A DNA stretch of 34,414 bases, taken from an uncultured Bacilli bacterium (GTDB lineage Bacteria > Bacillota_I > Bacilli_A > RF39 > UBA660). Below are positions 1 to 9,953 of this stretch, piece after piece. The position numbers and the translations under genes are program-made. The notes beneath the pieces were generated by a model. The model was given only the letters and a program-made list of their open reading frames with translations, was not told where the DNA came from and searched no databases. The stretch lies in contig CANRCV010000010.1 in NCBI GenBank assembly GCA_947629205.1, positions 1 to 34,414 on the forward strand, given 5' to 3'. Within the stretch, counting starts at the first letter, position 1; each line of letters starts with the position of its first letter.

Positions 1-228
1 TTTGCAGGATACTATGATTTAGAAGAAAAGCATCGTCAACAAATAGAAGATGCAAAAGAAACTGGCTATGATGAAGGCATCCAAGAAGGTATTCAAGAAG
101 GCGTAAAACAAGCTTCATTAGACAATGCTAAAAATTTACTTAAATTGAATGTATTAAGTGAAGAACAAATAGCAGAAGCTACAAATTTATCTTTAGATGA
201 AATTCAAGCATTACAGAAAGGAATTTAA
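1..228 (+). CDS. C-terminal fragment of Rpn/PD-(D/E)XK nuclease-family transposase-like protein (partial, cut by window start)
   Basis: Frame 1 reads FAGYYDLEEKHRQQIEDAKETGYDEGIQEGIQEGVKQASLDNAKNLLKLNVLSEEQIAEATNLSLDEIQALQKGI*, the typical repetitive C-terminal tail of Rpn-family putative transposases. Confidence 0.65.
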   Translation, partial: FAGYYDLEEKHRQQIEDAKETGYDEGIQEGIQEGVKQASLDNAKNLLKLNVLSEEQIAEATNLSLDEIQALQKGI

Positions 229-307
229 ATTTCTTTCTTTTTTCTGGTTGTAAAGTACAACAGATTCGTGATAGAATGAATATAGAAAAATAGAGGAGGA
301 AGAAAAA

Positions 308-1388
308 ATGAACAAGAAAAATAAAAGCCTCCCAACTCTAGAAGCTAATCTGGGGGGGGGGTATATTAGATAATCACAAACCTAGATTAGAAAAGTTTAT
401 TAAAAATAAAAAACAAAAACAAATTTTAATTGGAACAATTATAGGAATCATTTTAATTATTGGTGGTATAACACTATACCGCACTTTTGCTATGTATAAA
501 ACAGAAAAAAGTTTTGATGTGATTCAAGGAAAAGTACCAGTATTTGGACCTAAAAAAACTTTAGTAGAGTATTTATTAAATACAAAAGATACAGATGAAA
601 ATTTAGAAACTTTTCAACATGTACAAACGAATCAAACACCAGCCTTAACCGATTATCGTTATATTGGAAAAAATCCCAACAATTATGTTTGTTTTGGTAG
701 TGATAGTACTCCTTGTCCAGAAGAAAATTTATATCGAATTATTGGAATTATACCTACTCAAAATGAAGAAAATGGTATATATGAAGATAAAGTAAAATTA
801 ATTCGTAGTGTTCCTACCTTGCACTTAGATTATGGAATTAATAATCAACCCATTTATGAAAATAGTACACCTTATAAATATTTAAATGAAACTTTCTATA
901 ATGACTTGGGTGAAGCACAAACTTATATAGATGAAAATATTTATTTTACTTGTTATTCAAGTCTTGATCAGCATACTGTAACTCCTAATCAATTTTATAC
1001 TGCAGAAAGAGGTTCAACCTCTTATGGTCAACTTAAAAATAAGAATTATATTGGATTAATCTATCCTAGTGATTATGGTTATTCTTTAGGAAATCAATAT
1101 AATAATACCTCTATTACCTCCCATGTTAATGATTATCATAATAGTTGGCTATCCATCTGGCCGAATGTTGAATTTACTATACTATCTTCAACAGGAACAT
1201 ATATTAGTTCTATACTCGTATGGGTAATCAATGTAGATGGAAATGTATGGACAAGTAGAATTTGGGATTCCTCTACTCGTGATTATTTTCATCAATTTTA
1301 TGTTCGTCCTACCTTTTATTTAAAAAAAGAGGTTCTTTATAAAAGTGGAGAAGGAACCCAAGACAAACCATATCGAATAGAAATATAG
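308..1388 (+). pseudogene. Phase-variable single-TM surface protein, currently frame-shifted (OFF) at a G10 tract; ectodomain of the 'VRPxxYLKK...GxGTxDxPYRI' type
   Basis: ATG at 308 with RBS GGAGG (295-299) reads MNKKNKSLPTLEANLGGGYIR* (stop 371-373). One G fewer joins it to ILDNHKPRLEKFIKNKKQKQILIGTIIGIILIIGGITLYRTFAMYKTEKSFDV..., which is continuous with ORF 492-1388 and closely matches the intact gene at 32993. Confidence 0.85.
352..361 (+). repeat. Homopolymeric G10 tract in codons 15-18 of a surface-protein gene (contingency locus)
   Basis: Direct reading: ctGGGGGGGGGGtatatta. The homologous position in the 32993 gene has 9 G. Confidence 0.95.
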
Positions 1389-1553
1389 AAATAAAGTTTA
1401 GTATAAAGAGTTTAGTATAAAGCTAAACTTTTTCTATTCTTTATAGACAAACATATTCAGTTTTGGTATCATACAATTATAAAAATACAAAAAATGTAAA
1501 AAATTTATAAAACACTTATTTTATGTGTATACTAAAGAAGAGGTGGACTACTT

Positions 1554-2825
1554 ATGGAGTATCAAAAATACGAAATGGATACTTATACCATTTATACAAT
1601 CAAAACAAATAAATTTAAAAATTGTCATATGGAAATTACTTTTTATGATAATGCTAAAAAAGAAGAATTAGGACTTCGTAATTTTTTAGTGGATATGTTA
1701 TGTCATTCTTCTAAAAAATATCCAAGAAGAAAAGATTTGGTGATTCAATTAGAAGAGTTATATCAATCTTATTTTTATGGTATTTCCAGTAAAGTAGGAA
1801 ATATGGTGGTTTCTAGTTTTGTGTATGACTTTTTAAATCCAGAATTTGTAAGTGAATCTACTTATTTAGAAGAGGCATTAAAATTTCCTTTTGAAATTTT
1901 AGAAAATCCTAATTGTAGTGAAAATGCTTTTGATGAAAGATCTTTTAAAATTATAAAAAAACGTATTTTAACCGATATTGATTCTATTAAAGAAAATCCA
2001 ACTAACTATGCTTTTCGTAGAGCACTATTTAATATGGATAAAGATTCTATTACTGCTGCTTCTGTTTTAGGAACAAAAGAAGAGATTTTAAAGATTACCC
2101 CTTCATCTTTATATGAGTATTATGAAAAATTTTATAAGAAAAGTTTATGTAATATTTATATTATTGGAGATTTAGATATGGAACAAGTTGTAGAAATCAT
2201 TCGTAAAAATTTCCATAACAATTGTTTAAAAAATCATCAAGTACAACCTTTTGTAGAAAATAAAACGCGTCGTAAAGAATTAGTAGTTAAAGAAAAATCT
2301 CCATTCTCTCAAAGTAATTTGGTTTTAGGATTTAATTTAGAAAAATTAACAAAGGAAGAAATGTTTACAACTCTTTATTTCTTTGATGAAATTTTATGTG
2401 CAGGTGGATTAAAAGCAAAAGTGTATAATGCATTAAGAGAAGAGAATCAATTATGTTATAGTGTTTCTTCTATTAATTCAAAATATGATCATATGTATTA
2501 TATTTATGTCGGTTTAGATCATAAAAATGTAGCACTAGCGATTAAATTGATTAAAAAATGTATTAAAGAAATGGCGCAAGGAAAAATAAGTGAAGAAGAA
2601 ATGAACTTAGCTAGAAGGCAGTTAGAGACCTCTTTAGAGGTGGTTACAGATAATCAAAATAGTTTAATTAATAATTATACTTTCCATTCAATTGTTGGAG
2701 CACCTCTTTATGATGAATTAAAAGAAAGTTATAAAAAAATTACCATAAAAGATTTAAAAAATTTAGGTAAAAAATTAAAATTAAACTTTATTTATGAATT
2801 ACAAAGTAAGGAGGGTGAAGAATGA
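1554..2825 (+). CDS. yfmF: M16-family peptidase-like protein YfmF (EF-P 5-aminopentanol modification-associated)
   Basis: M16-like sequence without an HxxEH motif, followed by overlapping yfmH; the pair and order are typical of Firmicutes. Confidence 0.8.
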   Translation: MEYQKYEMDTYTIYTIKTNKFKNCHMEITFYDNAKKEELGLRNFLVDMLCHSSKKYPRRKDLVIQLEELYQSYFYGISSKVGNMVVSSFVYDFLNPEFVSESTYLEEALKFPFEILENPNCSENAFDERSFKIIKKRILTDIDSIKENPTNYAFRRALFNMDKDSITAASVLGTKEEILKITPSSLYEYYEKFYKKSLCNIYIIGDLDMEQVVEIIRKNFHNNCLKNHQVQPFVENKTRRKELVVKEKSPFSQSNLVLGFNLEKLTKEEMFTTLYFFDEILCAGGLKAKVYNALREENQLCYSVSSINSKYDHMYYIYVGLDHKNVALAIKLIKKCIKEMAQGKISEEEMNLARRQLETSLEVVTDNQNSLINNYTFHSIVGAPLYDELKESYKKITIKDLKNLGKKLKLNFIYELQSKEGEE

Positions 2826-4120
2826 AAGAGATTGAATTAAAAGGAATTAAAGAAACAGTTTACTATGAAAAAATTTTAAATCAAATGCCTCTTTATATTT
2901 GGAAAAATGAAAAAGTAAAAGGGGTTTTTAGTGCATTATGTGTTGAATATGGTTCTATACACCAAGAATTTAAATTAGAAGGAAAGAATAAATATACAAA
3001 AGTACCAAGTGGTATTGCTCATTTTATTGAACATTTAAATTTCTATGAACCAGATGGAACAACTGCAACTGATTTTTATGCCAAATATGGTAGTGAGGTG
3101 AATGCTTTTACCACTTTTAATTATACTTGTTATCATGTATATAGTGTAAAAGATGTAAAGAGTAATGTAAATCATTTACTAGATTTTGTATTAACCCCAA
3201 GTTTTAATAAAAAAATGGTCAATAAAGAAAAAAATATTATTATTGAAGAGTTATCTATGGATCAAGATCTACCAGAATCAAATCTGTATTTTACCCATTA
3301 TAAAAATTTGTTTCATAAGTATAAATATAGTGAACAAATTACGGGAAAAAAAGAGGATGTCGAAAATACAACTATAGAAGATATAGAACTTGTTTATGAT
3401 ACGTTTTATCATCCTAAAAATATGTTCTTTATTGTTACTGGAAATGTAAATCCATATGAAATAGCTAAGATCACAGAAGAGAATTTAAAGAAGAAAAAAT
3501 TACCTGCTTATAAAAATCCTAAAATCAAAAAATATCGTGAAGAAAGTTCTATTGTAAGTGCTTATACCGAAATAGAGGGAAATGTTGAAACTCCAAAGGT
3601 AAAAATTTCTATTAAAACACCATTAAGTAATTTTAAAAACATAGATGAAATTGAATTAAGATTAATGATTTCTTTAGTTGTTAATAGTAATTTTGGACCA
3701 ACAAGTGATTTAAAAGAGTATTTAATGGAAAAAGATTTAATGAATTATATGAGTGCAACACGTTCTTTTATTAGTGATTATTTAATTATTACGGTTAATG
3801 TTGAGACCAAATATCCAAAAGAAGTGATTAAAATTATTAAAGATCAATTTAAAAAATTAGAGATGACTGAAGAAAATTTAAGAAGAAAAATACATTCAAG
3901 TATTGCTACATTAGTATTAAAATACGATGATATTATGTCTGTTAATAATAATATGCAGGCAGAATATTTAGCTTTTAAAACTATTATTGATAATGAAAGA
4001 GAACATTTAGAAAATATTAATTTAACAACAATCAATAAAGTAATTAAAAAGTTAGATAGTAAGAATATGGCTGTTACAGTATTAAATCCTACTACCAAAG
4101 AAGAAAAAAAGCAAAAATAA
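2822..4120 (+). CDS. yfmH: M16-family zinc peptidase YfmH (EF-P 5-aminopentanol modification-associated)
   Basis: Inverted zinc motif HFIEH in 'GIAHFIEHLNFYEPDGTTATDFYAKYGSEVNAFTTFNYTCYHV'; 4-nt overlap with yfmF. Confidence 0.85.
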   Translation: MKEIELKGIKETVYYEKILNQMPLYIWKNEKVKGVFSALCVEYGSIHQEFKLEGKNKYTKVPSGIAHFIEHLNFYEPDGTTATDFYAKYGSEVNAFTTFNYTCYHVYSVKDVKSNVNHLLDFVLTPSFNKKMVNKEKNIIIEELSMDQDLPESNLYFTHYKNLFHKYKYSEQITGKKEDVENTTIEDIELVYDTFYHPKNMFFIVTGNVNPYEIAKITEENLKKKKLPAYKNPKIKKYREESSIVSAYTEIEGNVETPKVKISIKTPLSNFKNIDEIELRLMISLVVNSNFGPTSDLKEYLMEKDLMNYMSATRSFISDYLIITVNVETKYPKEVIKIIKDQFKKLEMTEENLRRKIHSSIATLVLKYDDIMSVNNNMQAEYLAFKTIIDNEREHLENINLTTINKVIKKLDSKNMAVTVLNPTTKEEKKQK

Positions 4121-4146
4121 AAAATCCCAAATTTTCGGGATTTTTA
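4118..4146. terminator. Intrinsic (bidirectional) terminator between convergent genes
   Basis: aaaaatccc-aaattttc-gggattttt stem-loop with flanking A/T runs. Confidence 0.8.
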
Positions 4147-4162
4147 TTTGTTTACTTTATTT

Positions 4163-5458
4163 TTAAAAGTCATGTTGATTGACATGTTTATTTGGTCCAC
4201 AAACCCAATAATAGTATTCGTTTCCATCTTTATCTGTTGTCCATTCTTTTTCACAATCATAACCTTTTTTATACTCTTCTTCTAACGTACTAACGTCTTC
4301 ATTACTTAAACCTAATTCACTCGCTTTAGGAACTTTTGTTTTATTAGCAGCAGAAAGAACAATTTCAAAATTTCTTGTTTTATTATCACCTAAAACTCTA
4401 CCTTTTAAATAGCATACATAACCACTACTATTAATACCTACATCAATCATGATATTATCCGTAGCTGGTTTATCACCATAATATTTAGAAAGCCAATCAC
4501 TAAATTTATTACTTGAAACAGCTACTTGATAAAATTTAATATCTGTACCTATATTACTATAAAGAGCACCATTTAAACTCTTAGAAGCAATAGGAGCAGC
4601 ACTTATAAGGTATTTTAAGTTTTTAACAAGTTCTAATTCGATAACTCCAACAGATCTTTTTCCACTAAATTGGAAACTCCAATGACCACTAGCACTTTGA
4701 ATAGCACTGGCACTTGGAACATTCCAAATAGAATTGTTCATTTCTTTAAATAAAGATTTTGTTGATATACTTCCTTCTGGTTTATAAGAATATAATATTC
4801 CAGCTGGTATATCAGTAGAATCACCAGTATAGTAAACAATTAATTCTGCTCCAGTATTTTTATCATATTTTTTTGTCCATTTTTCATTTACGTTATGAAT
4901 AGTTAAACTTTTAGCATCAATTGTATTTTGAATAGCTTTTTTAATTTTATCTACTGTATTTTCACTTTCACTTTCACCAGTACTTGGATTGTCTATCGTA
5001 TTTAAAGCACTATTCTTTTTAGTAGAACTACTGGTATTGGTTTCTGTTTTGTTCGTTTCTTGTATAGAGGCTTCAACTTGTTTAACCTTTCTTTCCGCCT
5101 CTGTTTTTGCTTGTTCTGCTTTTTCTATTTCTATTTTTGCAGCATCTACTTTTGCTTGAGCAACCTTTTTTTGTTCTGTTGTTTTCGCATTTTTCAATTC
5201 TTTTTCTGCTTCTATTAAAGTATTATTGGCATTTTTTACAGCTTCTGTAGCAGTTTCAACCTCTTTTAAAGCTTCTTCTTTTGTCTTTTTAACATCTTCT
5301 TGAAGATCTTCTTTTTCAGCATAGTTTAATGCTTTTTGACCATTTATTTCATTAGAAAAACTTTTATTTTGTATAGCTTTAGTTGTAAGTACTGTTCCAG
5401 TAACAGCACCAGTTGTTAATACAACCGGTAAAATTGTTTTCATGACTATTTTTTTCAT
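4163..5458 (-). CDS. Exported/surface coiled-coil protein (hypothetical)
   Basis: Start MKKIVMKTILPVVLTTGAVTGTVLTTKA (hydrophobic leader) with RBS AAGGAGGG upstream of 5458; long E/K/A coiled coil, then Ser/Thr linker, then a C-terminal domain. Confidence 0.7.
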   Translation of the reverse strand: MKKIVMKTILPVVLTTGAVTGTVLTTKAIQNKSFSNEINGQKALNYAEKEDLQEDVKKTKEEALKEVETATEAVKNANNTLIEAEKELKNAKTTEQKKVAQAKVDAAKIEIEKAEQAKTEAERKVKQVEASIQETNKTETNTSSSTKKNSALNTIDNPSTGESESENTVDKIKKAIQNTIDAKSLTIHNVNEKWTKKYDKNTGAELIVYYTGDSTDIPAGILYSYKPEGSISTKSLFKEMNNSIWNVPSASAIQSASGHWSFQFSGKRSVGVIELELVKNLKYLISAAPIASKSLNGALYSNIGTDIKFYQVAVSSNKFSDWLSKYYGDKPATDNIMIDVGINSSGYVCYLKGRVLGDNKTRNFEIVLSAANKTKVPKASELGLSNEDVSTLEEEYKKGYDCEKEWTTDKDGNEYYYWVCGPNKHVNQHDF

Positions 5459-5631
5459 ATAGAAACCCTCCTTATATATTCTATCCAATAACAAGAAAAA
5501 ATTTCTTCCTTGTTATCACCCTTACTATATCGTATTTTAGAAGAAAAGTAAAGAATTTTTCCTTAGTTTAAAATGATTTTATGTATGAAATACAACTTGT
5601 CCACATATAGTTTTGTAGGAGGACAAGCATA

Positions 5632-8250
5632 GTGATGAATATAAAAGGATTAACAGAAAAAGAAGTACTAATCAGTCGTAAAAAATATGGAGACAATGAA
5701 CTAACAAAAAAGAAAAAAAATAGTTTTTTACGCCTCCTATTAGAATCTTTAGGAGATCCTATCATTAAAATACTATTAATAGCTTTAGGAGTAAAAGTCG
5801 TCGTTTTATTTCGTAGTTTTGATTGGTTTGAAACATTAGGTATTTTAATGGCTATTTTTTTGGCTTCCTTTATATCCAGTATTTCGGAGTATGGTAGTGA
5901 AGCAGCTTTTGAAAGACTAGGAGAAGAAGCATCTAAAATAAAAGTAAAAGTAAAAAGAGAAGACCAAATGAAAGAAATTGAACTAGTAGAGGTTGTCAAA
6001 GGGGATATTGTTTTATTAAATACAGGAGATAAAATTCCTGCGGATGGTATTTTAGTAGAGGGTAGTCTTTATGTAGATGAATCTATGATTAATGGAGAAG
6101 CAAAAGAAACCGAAAAAGTGAGTGTAAAAGGACCAGTCAATGAAAAAAATAAAGTATTTCGTGGAACCGTTGTTTATAATGGTAGTGCTTTAATGCAAAC
6201 AACAGAGGTAGGGAATCAAACCATTTATGGAAAATTAGCAGAAGAATTACAAGAAAGTGAACCTATGAGTCCTTTAAAAATACGTTTAAGAGGACTTGCC
6301 CGTGTCATTAGTAAAATCGGCTATGTAGGAGCAGGACTGGTTACCTTTTCTTATTTATTCTCCGTTCTTATTATTAACAATCATTTTGATAAAACACTTA
6401 TTCTTTCCACGATTACCAATGGTCGTTTAATGTTTGATTATCTTTTATATGCATTAACACTTAGTGTAACGATTATTATTGTAGCGGTTCCAGAAGGACT
6501 TCCTATGATGATTACTTTAGTATTATCTAGTAATATGAAAAGAATGCTTAAAAACAATGTTTTGGTAAGAAGGTTAGTGGGTATTGAAACAGCAGGAAGT
6601 CTAAATGTTTTACTAACAGATAAAACGGGTACTTTAACGAAAGGTAAATTAGAGGTTACAGAATTTATTACGGGAAATTTACATGCTTATAAAACGATTG
6701 AACAAATAAAAAAAGAAAAATTTTATAAAACGATTTATGAAGCAATTTATTATAATAATGAAAGTATGTTTGATGATAATGGAAAAGCAATTGGAGGAAA
6801 TACAACAGACCGGGCTTTACTACAGTTTTTACATACCAAAGAAAGTCGATTTGTAAAAGTTTTAAAAAAAGAACCTTTTAATAGTAAAAATAAGTATTCT
6901 TATGTTGAAATTGATAATGGAGAACACATTTTACATATAAAAGGAGCAGCAGAAAAAATTCTTTCTTCTTGTACGCATTATTTAGATACGGATGGAATGG
7001 AAAGAACCTTTATAGATAAAAAAAAGATAGAAGAAAAAATAAAAGTATTAACCCAAATGGGAAATCGTATCCTTGTTTTAGCTATGCATAAAAAAAGTAT
7101 GATTCGCTTAAAACAAGAAGAGTATACCTTTTTAGGAATGGTTGTAATACGTGATGAACTTCGTGAAGAAACCAAAGAAGGTATAGAACTTATTCAAAAT
7201 GCGGGAATTGCTATTATTATGATTACAGGAGATCATAAAGATACCGCAATTTCGATTGCTAAAGAAGCAGGGGTATTAAAAAATCCCGATGATTTAGTTC
7301 TTACCAGTGATGAATTAAATCAATATAGCGATGAAGAATTAAAAAAAATAGTCAAAAATTTAAAAGTCGTAGCTCGTGCTTTACCAAAAGATAAAAGTCG
7401 ATTGGTACGTTTATTAGAAGATATGAATTTAGTCGTTGGTATGACTGGAGATGGAGTCAATGATGCCCCAGCTCTTAAAAGAGCCAATGTAGGTTTTGCT
7501 ATGGGAAGTGGAACAGAGGTTTGTAAAGAAGCGAGTGATATTGTTATTTTAGATGATAATATTTTATCGATTAGTAAAGCTATTTTATATGGAAGAACTA
7601 TTTTTAAAAGTATACGTAAATTTATTATTTATCAATTAACTTGTAATATGTGTGCTTTATTTGTATCGATTATTGGACCATTCATTGGTATTAATACACC
7701 CATTACGATTATTCAAATGCTTTGGATTAATATGATTATGGATACGTTTGCAGGACTTGCTTTCTCTTTTGAACCTCCTCTTAAAAGATATATGTTTGAA
7801 CCTCCTAAGAAAAAAGATGAAGCCATTATGAATGGATATATGTATAGTCAAGTATTATTTACAGGACTTTATTCAGCCATTCTTTGTATTCTGTTTTTAA
7901 AACTACCTTTATTTAAACATTTAATACGTACAAGTAACCACTTTGAATACTTAATGACCGCCTATTTTGCTTTATTTATCTTTATAGGGGTTTGCAATGC
8001 TTTTAATGCTAGGACGGAACGCTTAAATTTAGTGGCTAATTTAAAAGAAAATAAAGTATTTCTATTCACGTTTGGTTTTATCCTTCTTGTACAACTCTAT
8101 TTAATTTATCATGGAGGAGATTTATTTCGTACATATGGATTAACTTTAAAAGAATTACTACTTGTACTTATTTTATCTTTTTCGGTTATTCCTATTGATT
8201 TATTACGAAAAGTGTATATAAAAAAGAAAAACTATGCAACGAGTGTATAG
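5632..8250 (+). CDS. Calcium-translocating P-type ATPase (PMCA-like)
   Basis: DKTGTLTKG phosphorylation motif, PEGLPM in TM4, TGDGVNDAPALKRANVGFAMG hinge; RBS AGGAGG upstream. Confidence 0.93.
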   Translation: MMNIKGLTEKEVLISRKKYGDNELTKKKKNSFLRLLLESLGDPIIKILLIALGVKVVVLFRSFDWFETLGILMAIFLASFISSISEYGSEAAFERLGEEASKIKVKVKREDQMKEIELVEVVKGDIVLLNTGDKIPADGILVEGSLYVDESMINGEAKETEKVSVKGPVNEKNKVFRGTVVYNGSALMQTTEVGNQTIYGKLAEELQESEPMSPLKIRLRGLARVISKIGYVGAGLVTFSYLFSVLIINNHFDKTLILSTITNGRLMFDYLLYALTLSVTIIIVAVPEGLPMMITLVLSSNMKRMLKNNVLVRRLVGIETAGSLNVLLTDKTGTLTKGKLEVTEFITGNLHAYKTIEQIKKEKFYKTIYEAIYYNNESMFDDNGKAIGGNTTDRALLQFLHTKESRFVKVLKKEPFNSKNKYSYVEIDNGEHILHIKGAAEKILSSCTHYLDTDGMERTFIDKKKIEEKIKVLTQMGNRILVLAMHKKSMIRLKQEEYTFLGMVVIRDELREETKEGIELIQNAGIAIIMITGDHKDTAISIAKEAGVLKNPDDLVLTSDELNQYSDEELKKIVKNLKVVARALPKDKSRLVRLLEDMNLVVGMTGDGVNDAPALKRANVGFAMGSGTEVCKEASDIVILDDNILSISKAILYGRTIFKSIRKFIIYQLTCNMCALFVSIIGPFIGINTPITIIQMLWINMIMDTFAGLAFSFEPPLKRYMFEPPKKKDEAIMNGYMYSQVLFTGLYSAILCILFLKLPLFKHLIRTSNHFEYLMTAYFALFIFIGVCNAFNARTERLNLVANLKENKVFLFTFGFILLVQLYLIYHGGDLFRTYGLTLKELLLVLILSFSVIPIDLLRKVYIKKKNYATSV

Positions 8251-8257
8251 TTTTTTT
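8227..8257 (+). terminator. Intrinsic terminator overlapping the 3' end of the P-ATPase gene
   Basis: AAAACTAT gcaacgagtgt ATAGTTTTTTT stem-loop plus T run. Confidence 0.7.
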
Positions 8258-8318
8258 CTAATGAAAACGCCTTTTCCAAATACTAGGTGAAACATACTAT
8301 ATCCTAGGAGGTAAAGAA

Positions 8319-8795
8319 ATGTTATTTGAAAATAATGATTATAATTATGATTATGATTTATTAAATCTAGCTGGTTTTAATTTTAATCGACCTGATGCAT
8401 TTTATAAAATGAATAGTAAAAGTACAACACCTCGTTTAGTAACACCAGAAGAAGGTTTACAAAGAGGAAATATGTGGAAAGAGGAATATGTTCCGTATAA
8501 AGGCCTTACTTATGAAAAAGTAATTCCTACAAATGAAAAAGAAGCCATGCTTTTTAAAATTATGGAAATGGAATTTGCTGTAAATGATTTAAATTTATAT
8601 TTAGATTTACATCCAGAAGATAGTGAAATCTATGAAAAGTTTAAAGAATATACAACGACTTGTATTCGTCTAAAAGATGAATATGCTAAAAAATATGGAC
8701 CACTTACGTTAAGTGAAACTGTTGAGAATAATAACTATGAATGGATGAAAAATCCTTGGCCTTGGGAAAATAATGGAGGTAGTATGTATGTTTAA
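8319..8795 (+). CDS. cotJAB: Spore coat protein CotJA-CotJB fusion
   Basis: N-terminal CotJA-like VTPEEGLQRGNMWKEEYVPYKGL fused in one ORF to CotJB-like KIMEMEFAVNDLNLYLDLHPEDSE...YGPLTLSET...WMKNPWPWE. Confidence 0.85.
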   Translation: MLFENNDYNYDYDLLNLAGFNFNRPDAFYKMNSKSTTPRLVTPEEGLQRGNMWKEEYVPYKGLTYEKVIPTNEKEAMLFKIMEMEFAVNDLNLYLDLHPEDSEIYEKFKEYTTTCIRLKDEYAKKYGPLTLSETVENNNYEWMKNPWPWENNGGSMYV

Positions 8796-9345
8796 ATATA
8801 TGAAAACTCTAAATTATCCAATTAATATTAAAAAGAAAGACTTAAAAATGGCGAAATATATGTATACGCAATTTGGTGGAGCAAACTCTGAACTTGCTGC
8901 AGCCCTTCGTTATTTCAGTCAAAAATTTTCTATGCCCGATGAAAAAGGAAAGGCTCTTTTAAATGATATTGCTACTGAGGAACTAGGCCATGTGGAAATG
9001 ATTTGTACTATGATTAAGCAATTAACTAAAGGAGCAAGTGTGGAAGAGTTAAAAATGGCTGGACTTGGAGACTTCTATAGCGAACACGGAATGGGTGTCT
9101 ATCCATCGAATGCTAGTGGAGAACCATTTACCGTAACTTATTTTTCTGTAACAGGAGACCCTATTGCTGATTTATCTGAAGATATGGCTGCAGAACAAAA
9201 AGCAAGAGCTGTTTATGAAAATTTAATTGAACTTGCCACTGATAAAGATGTACTTGCACCATTACTATTCTTAAGACAAAGAGAAATAGTACACTTTAAT
9301 CGATTTAAAGAATTATATGAACATTATAAAAAGAAAGGTTATTAA
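8788..9345 (+). CDS. cotJC: CotJC / manganese catalase-like spore coat protein
   Basis: MFKYMKTLNYPINIKKKDLKMAKYMYTQFGGANSELAAALRYFSQKFSMPDEKGKALLNDIATEELGHVEMI; RBS GGAGG before ATG 8788; follows cotJB. Confidence 0.93.
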   Translation: MFKYMKTLNYPINIKKKDLKMAKYMYTQFGGANSELAAALRYFSQKFSMPDEKGKALLNDIATEELGHVEMICTMIKQLTKGASVEELKMAGLGDFYSEHGMGVYPSNASGEPFTVTYFSVTGDPIADLSEDMAAEQKARAVYENLIELATDKDVLAPLLFLRQREIVHFNRFKELYEHYKKKGY

Positions 9346-9356
9346 GCCTTTTTTTG
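9332..9356 (+). terminator. Intrinsic terminator after cotJC
   Basis: AAAGG ttattaag CCTTT followed by T run. Confidence 0.6.
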
Positions 9357-9390
9357 TTTTATGGTATAATACTTCTTGGGAAGTGATTCT

Positions 9391-9900
9391 ATGCTAAATG
9401 TTGTTTTATTTGAACCAGAAATACCAGGAAATACCGGAAATATTATGCGTACTTGTGTTGCTACAAATACAAAGTTACATTTAATAAAACCCTTAGGTTT
9501 TTCTTTGAATGATAAATATATTAAACGAAGTGGGGTAAACTACATCGAAAATTGTGATTATACAGTGTATGAAAATATAGAGGAATTTTTTTCTAAAAAC
9601 GAAGGAACCTACTATTTTCTAACGCGCTATGGCCACATGCCTCACACAAGTTTTGATTATAGTCATAAGGATGAAGATATTTACTTTTTCTTTGGTAAGG
9701 AAAGTACAGGAATTCCACCAAAAATACTAAAACCTTATATTGACCACTGCATGCGTATTCCAATGACCAATAAGGTGCGTGCTCTAAATCTATCCAATAC
9801 TGTTGCTATTATGCTTTATGAAGCTTTAAGACAACAAGAATATCGTGATTTATTAAGAGAAGAACCTCATAAAAGTAAAAATTTTATTGAAGAATCTTAG
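9391..9900 (+). CDS. trmL: tRNA (cytidine(34)-2'-O)-methyltransferase TrmL (SPOUT)
   Basis: MLNVVLFEPEIPGNTGNIMRTCVATNTKLHLIKPLGF, FFFGKESTGIP, RIPMTNKVRALNLSNTVAIMLYEALRQ. Confidence 0.93.
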   Translation: MLNVVLFEPEIPGNTGNIMRTCVATNTKLHLIKPLGFSLNDKYIKRSGVNYIENCDYTVYENIEEFFSKNEGTYYFLTRYGHMPHTSFDYSHKDEDIYFFFGKESTGIPPKILKPYIDHCMRIPMTNKVRALNLSNTVAIMLYEALRQQEYRDLLREEPHKSKNFIEES

Positions 9901-9953
9901 TCTTTTTTTCTTTTAAATACATATAGTTTAGTAAAGTATTTGAAGGAGGAAAT

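Noticed and set aside
3844-4098. 84-aa minus-strand ORF within yfmH
   Set aside because: Antisense of a well-supported CDS, no RBS or family resemblance.
4900-5340. Repeat-like coiled-coil coding region in the 4163-5458 gene
   Set aside because: Degenerate E/K/A coiled coil; no conserved nucleotide repeat unit detected by eye.
5568-5999. 143-aa minus-strand ORF opposite the P-ATPase start
   Set aside because: Low-complexity translation (FFFFF, SSSS) antisense to a clear P-ATPase gene; spurious.
8293-8300. CATACTAT upstream of cotJAB as a possible sigma-E/sigma-K -10 element
   Set aside because: I could not find a convincing -35 at the right spacing; too weak to list as a promoter.
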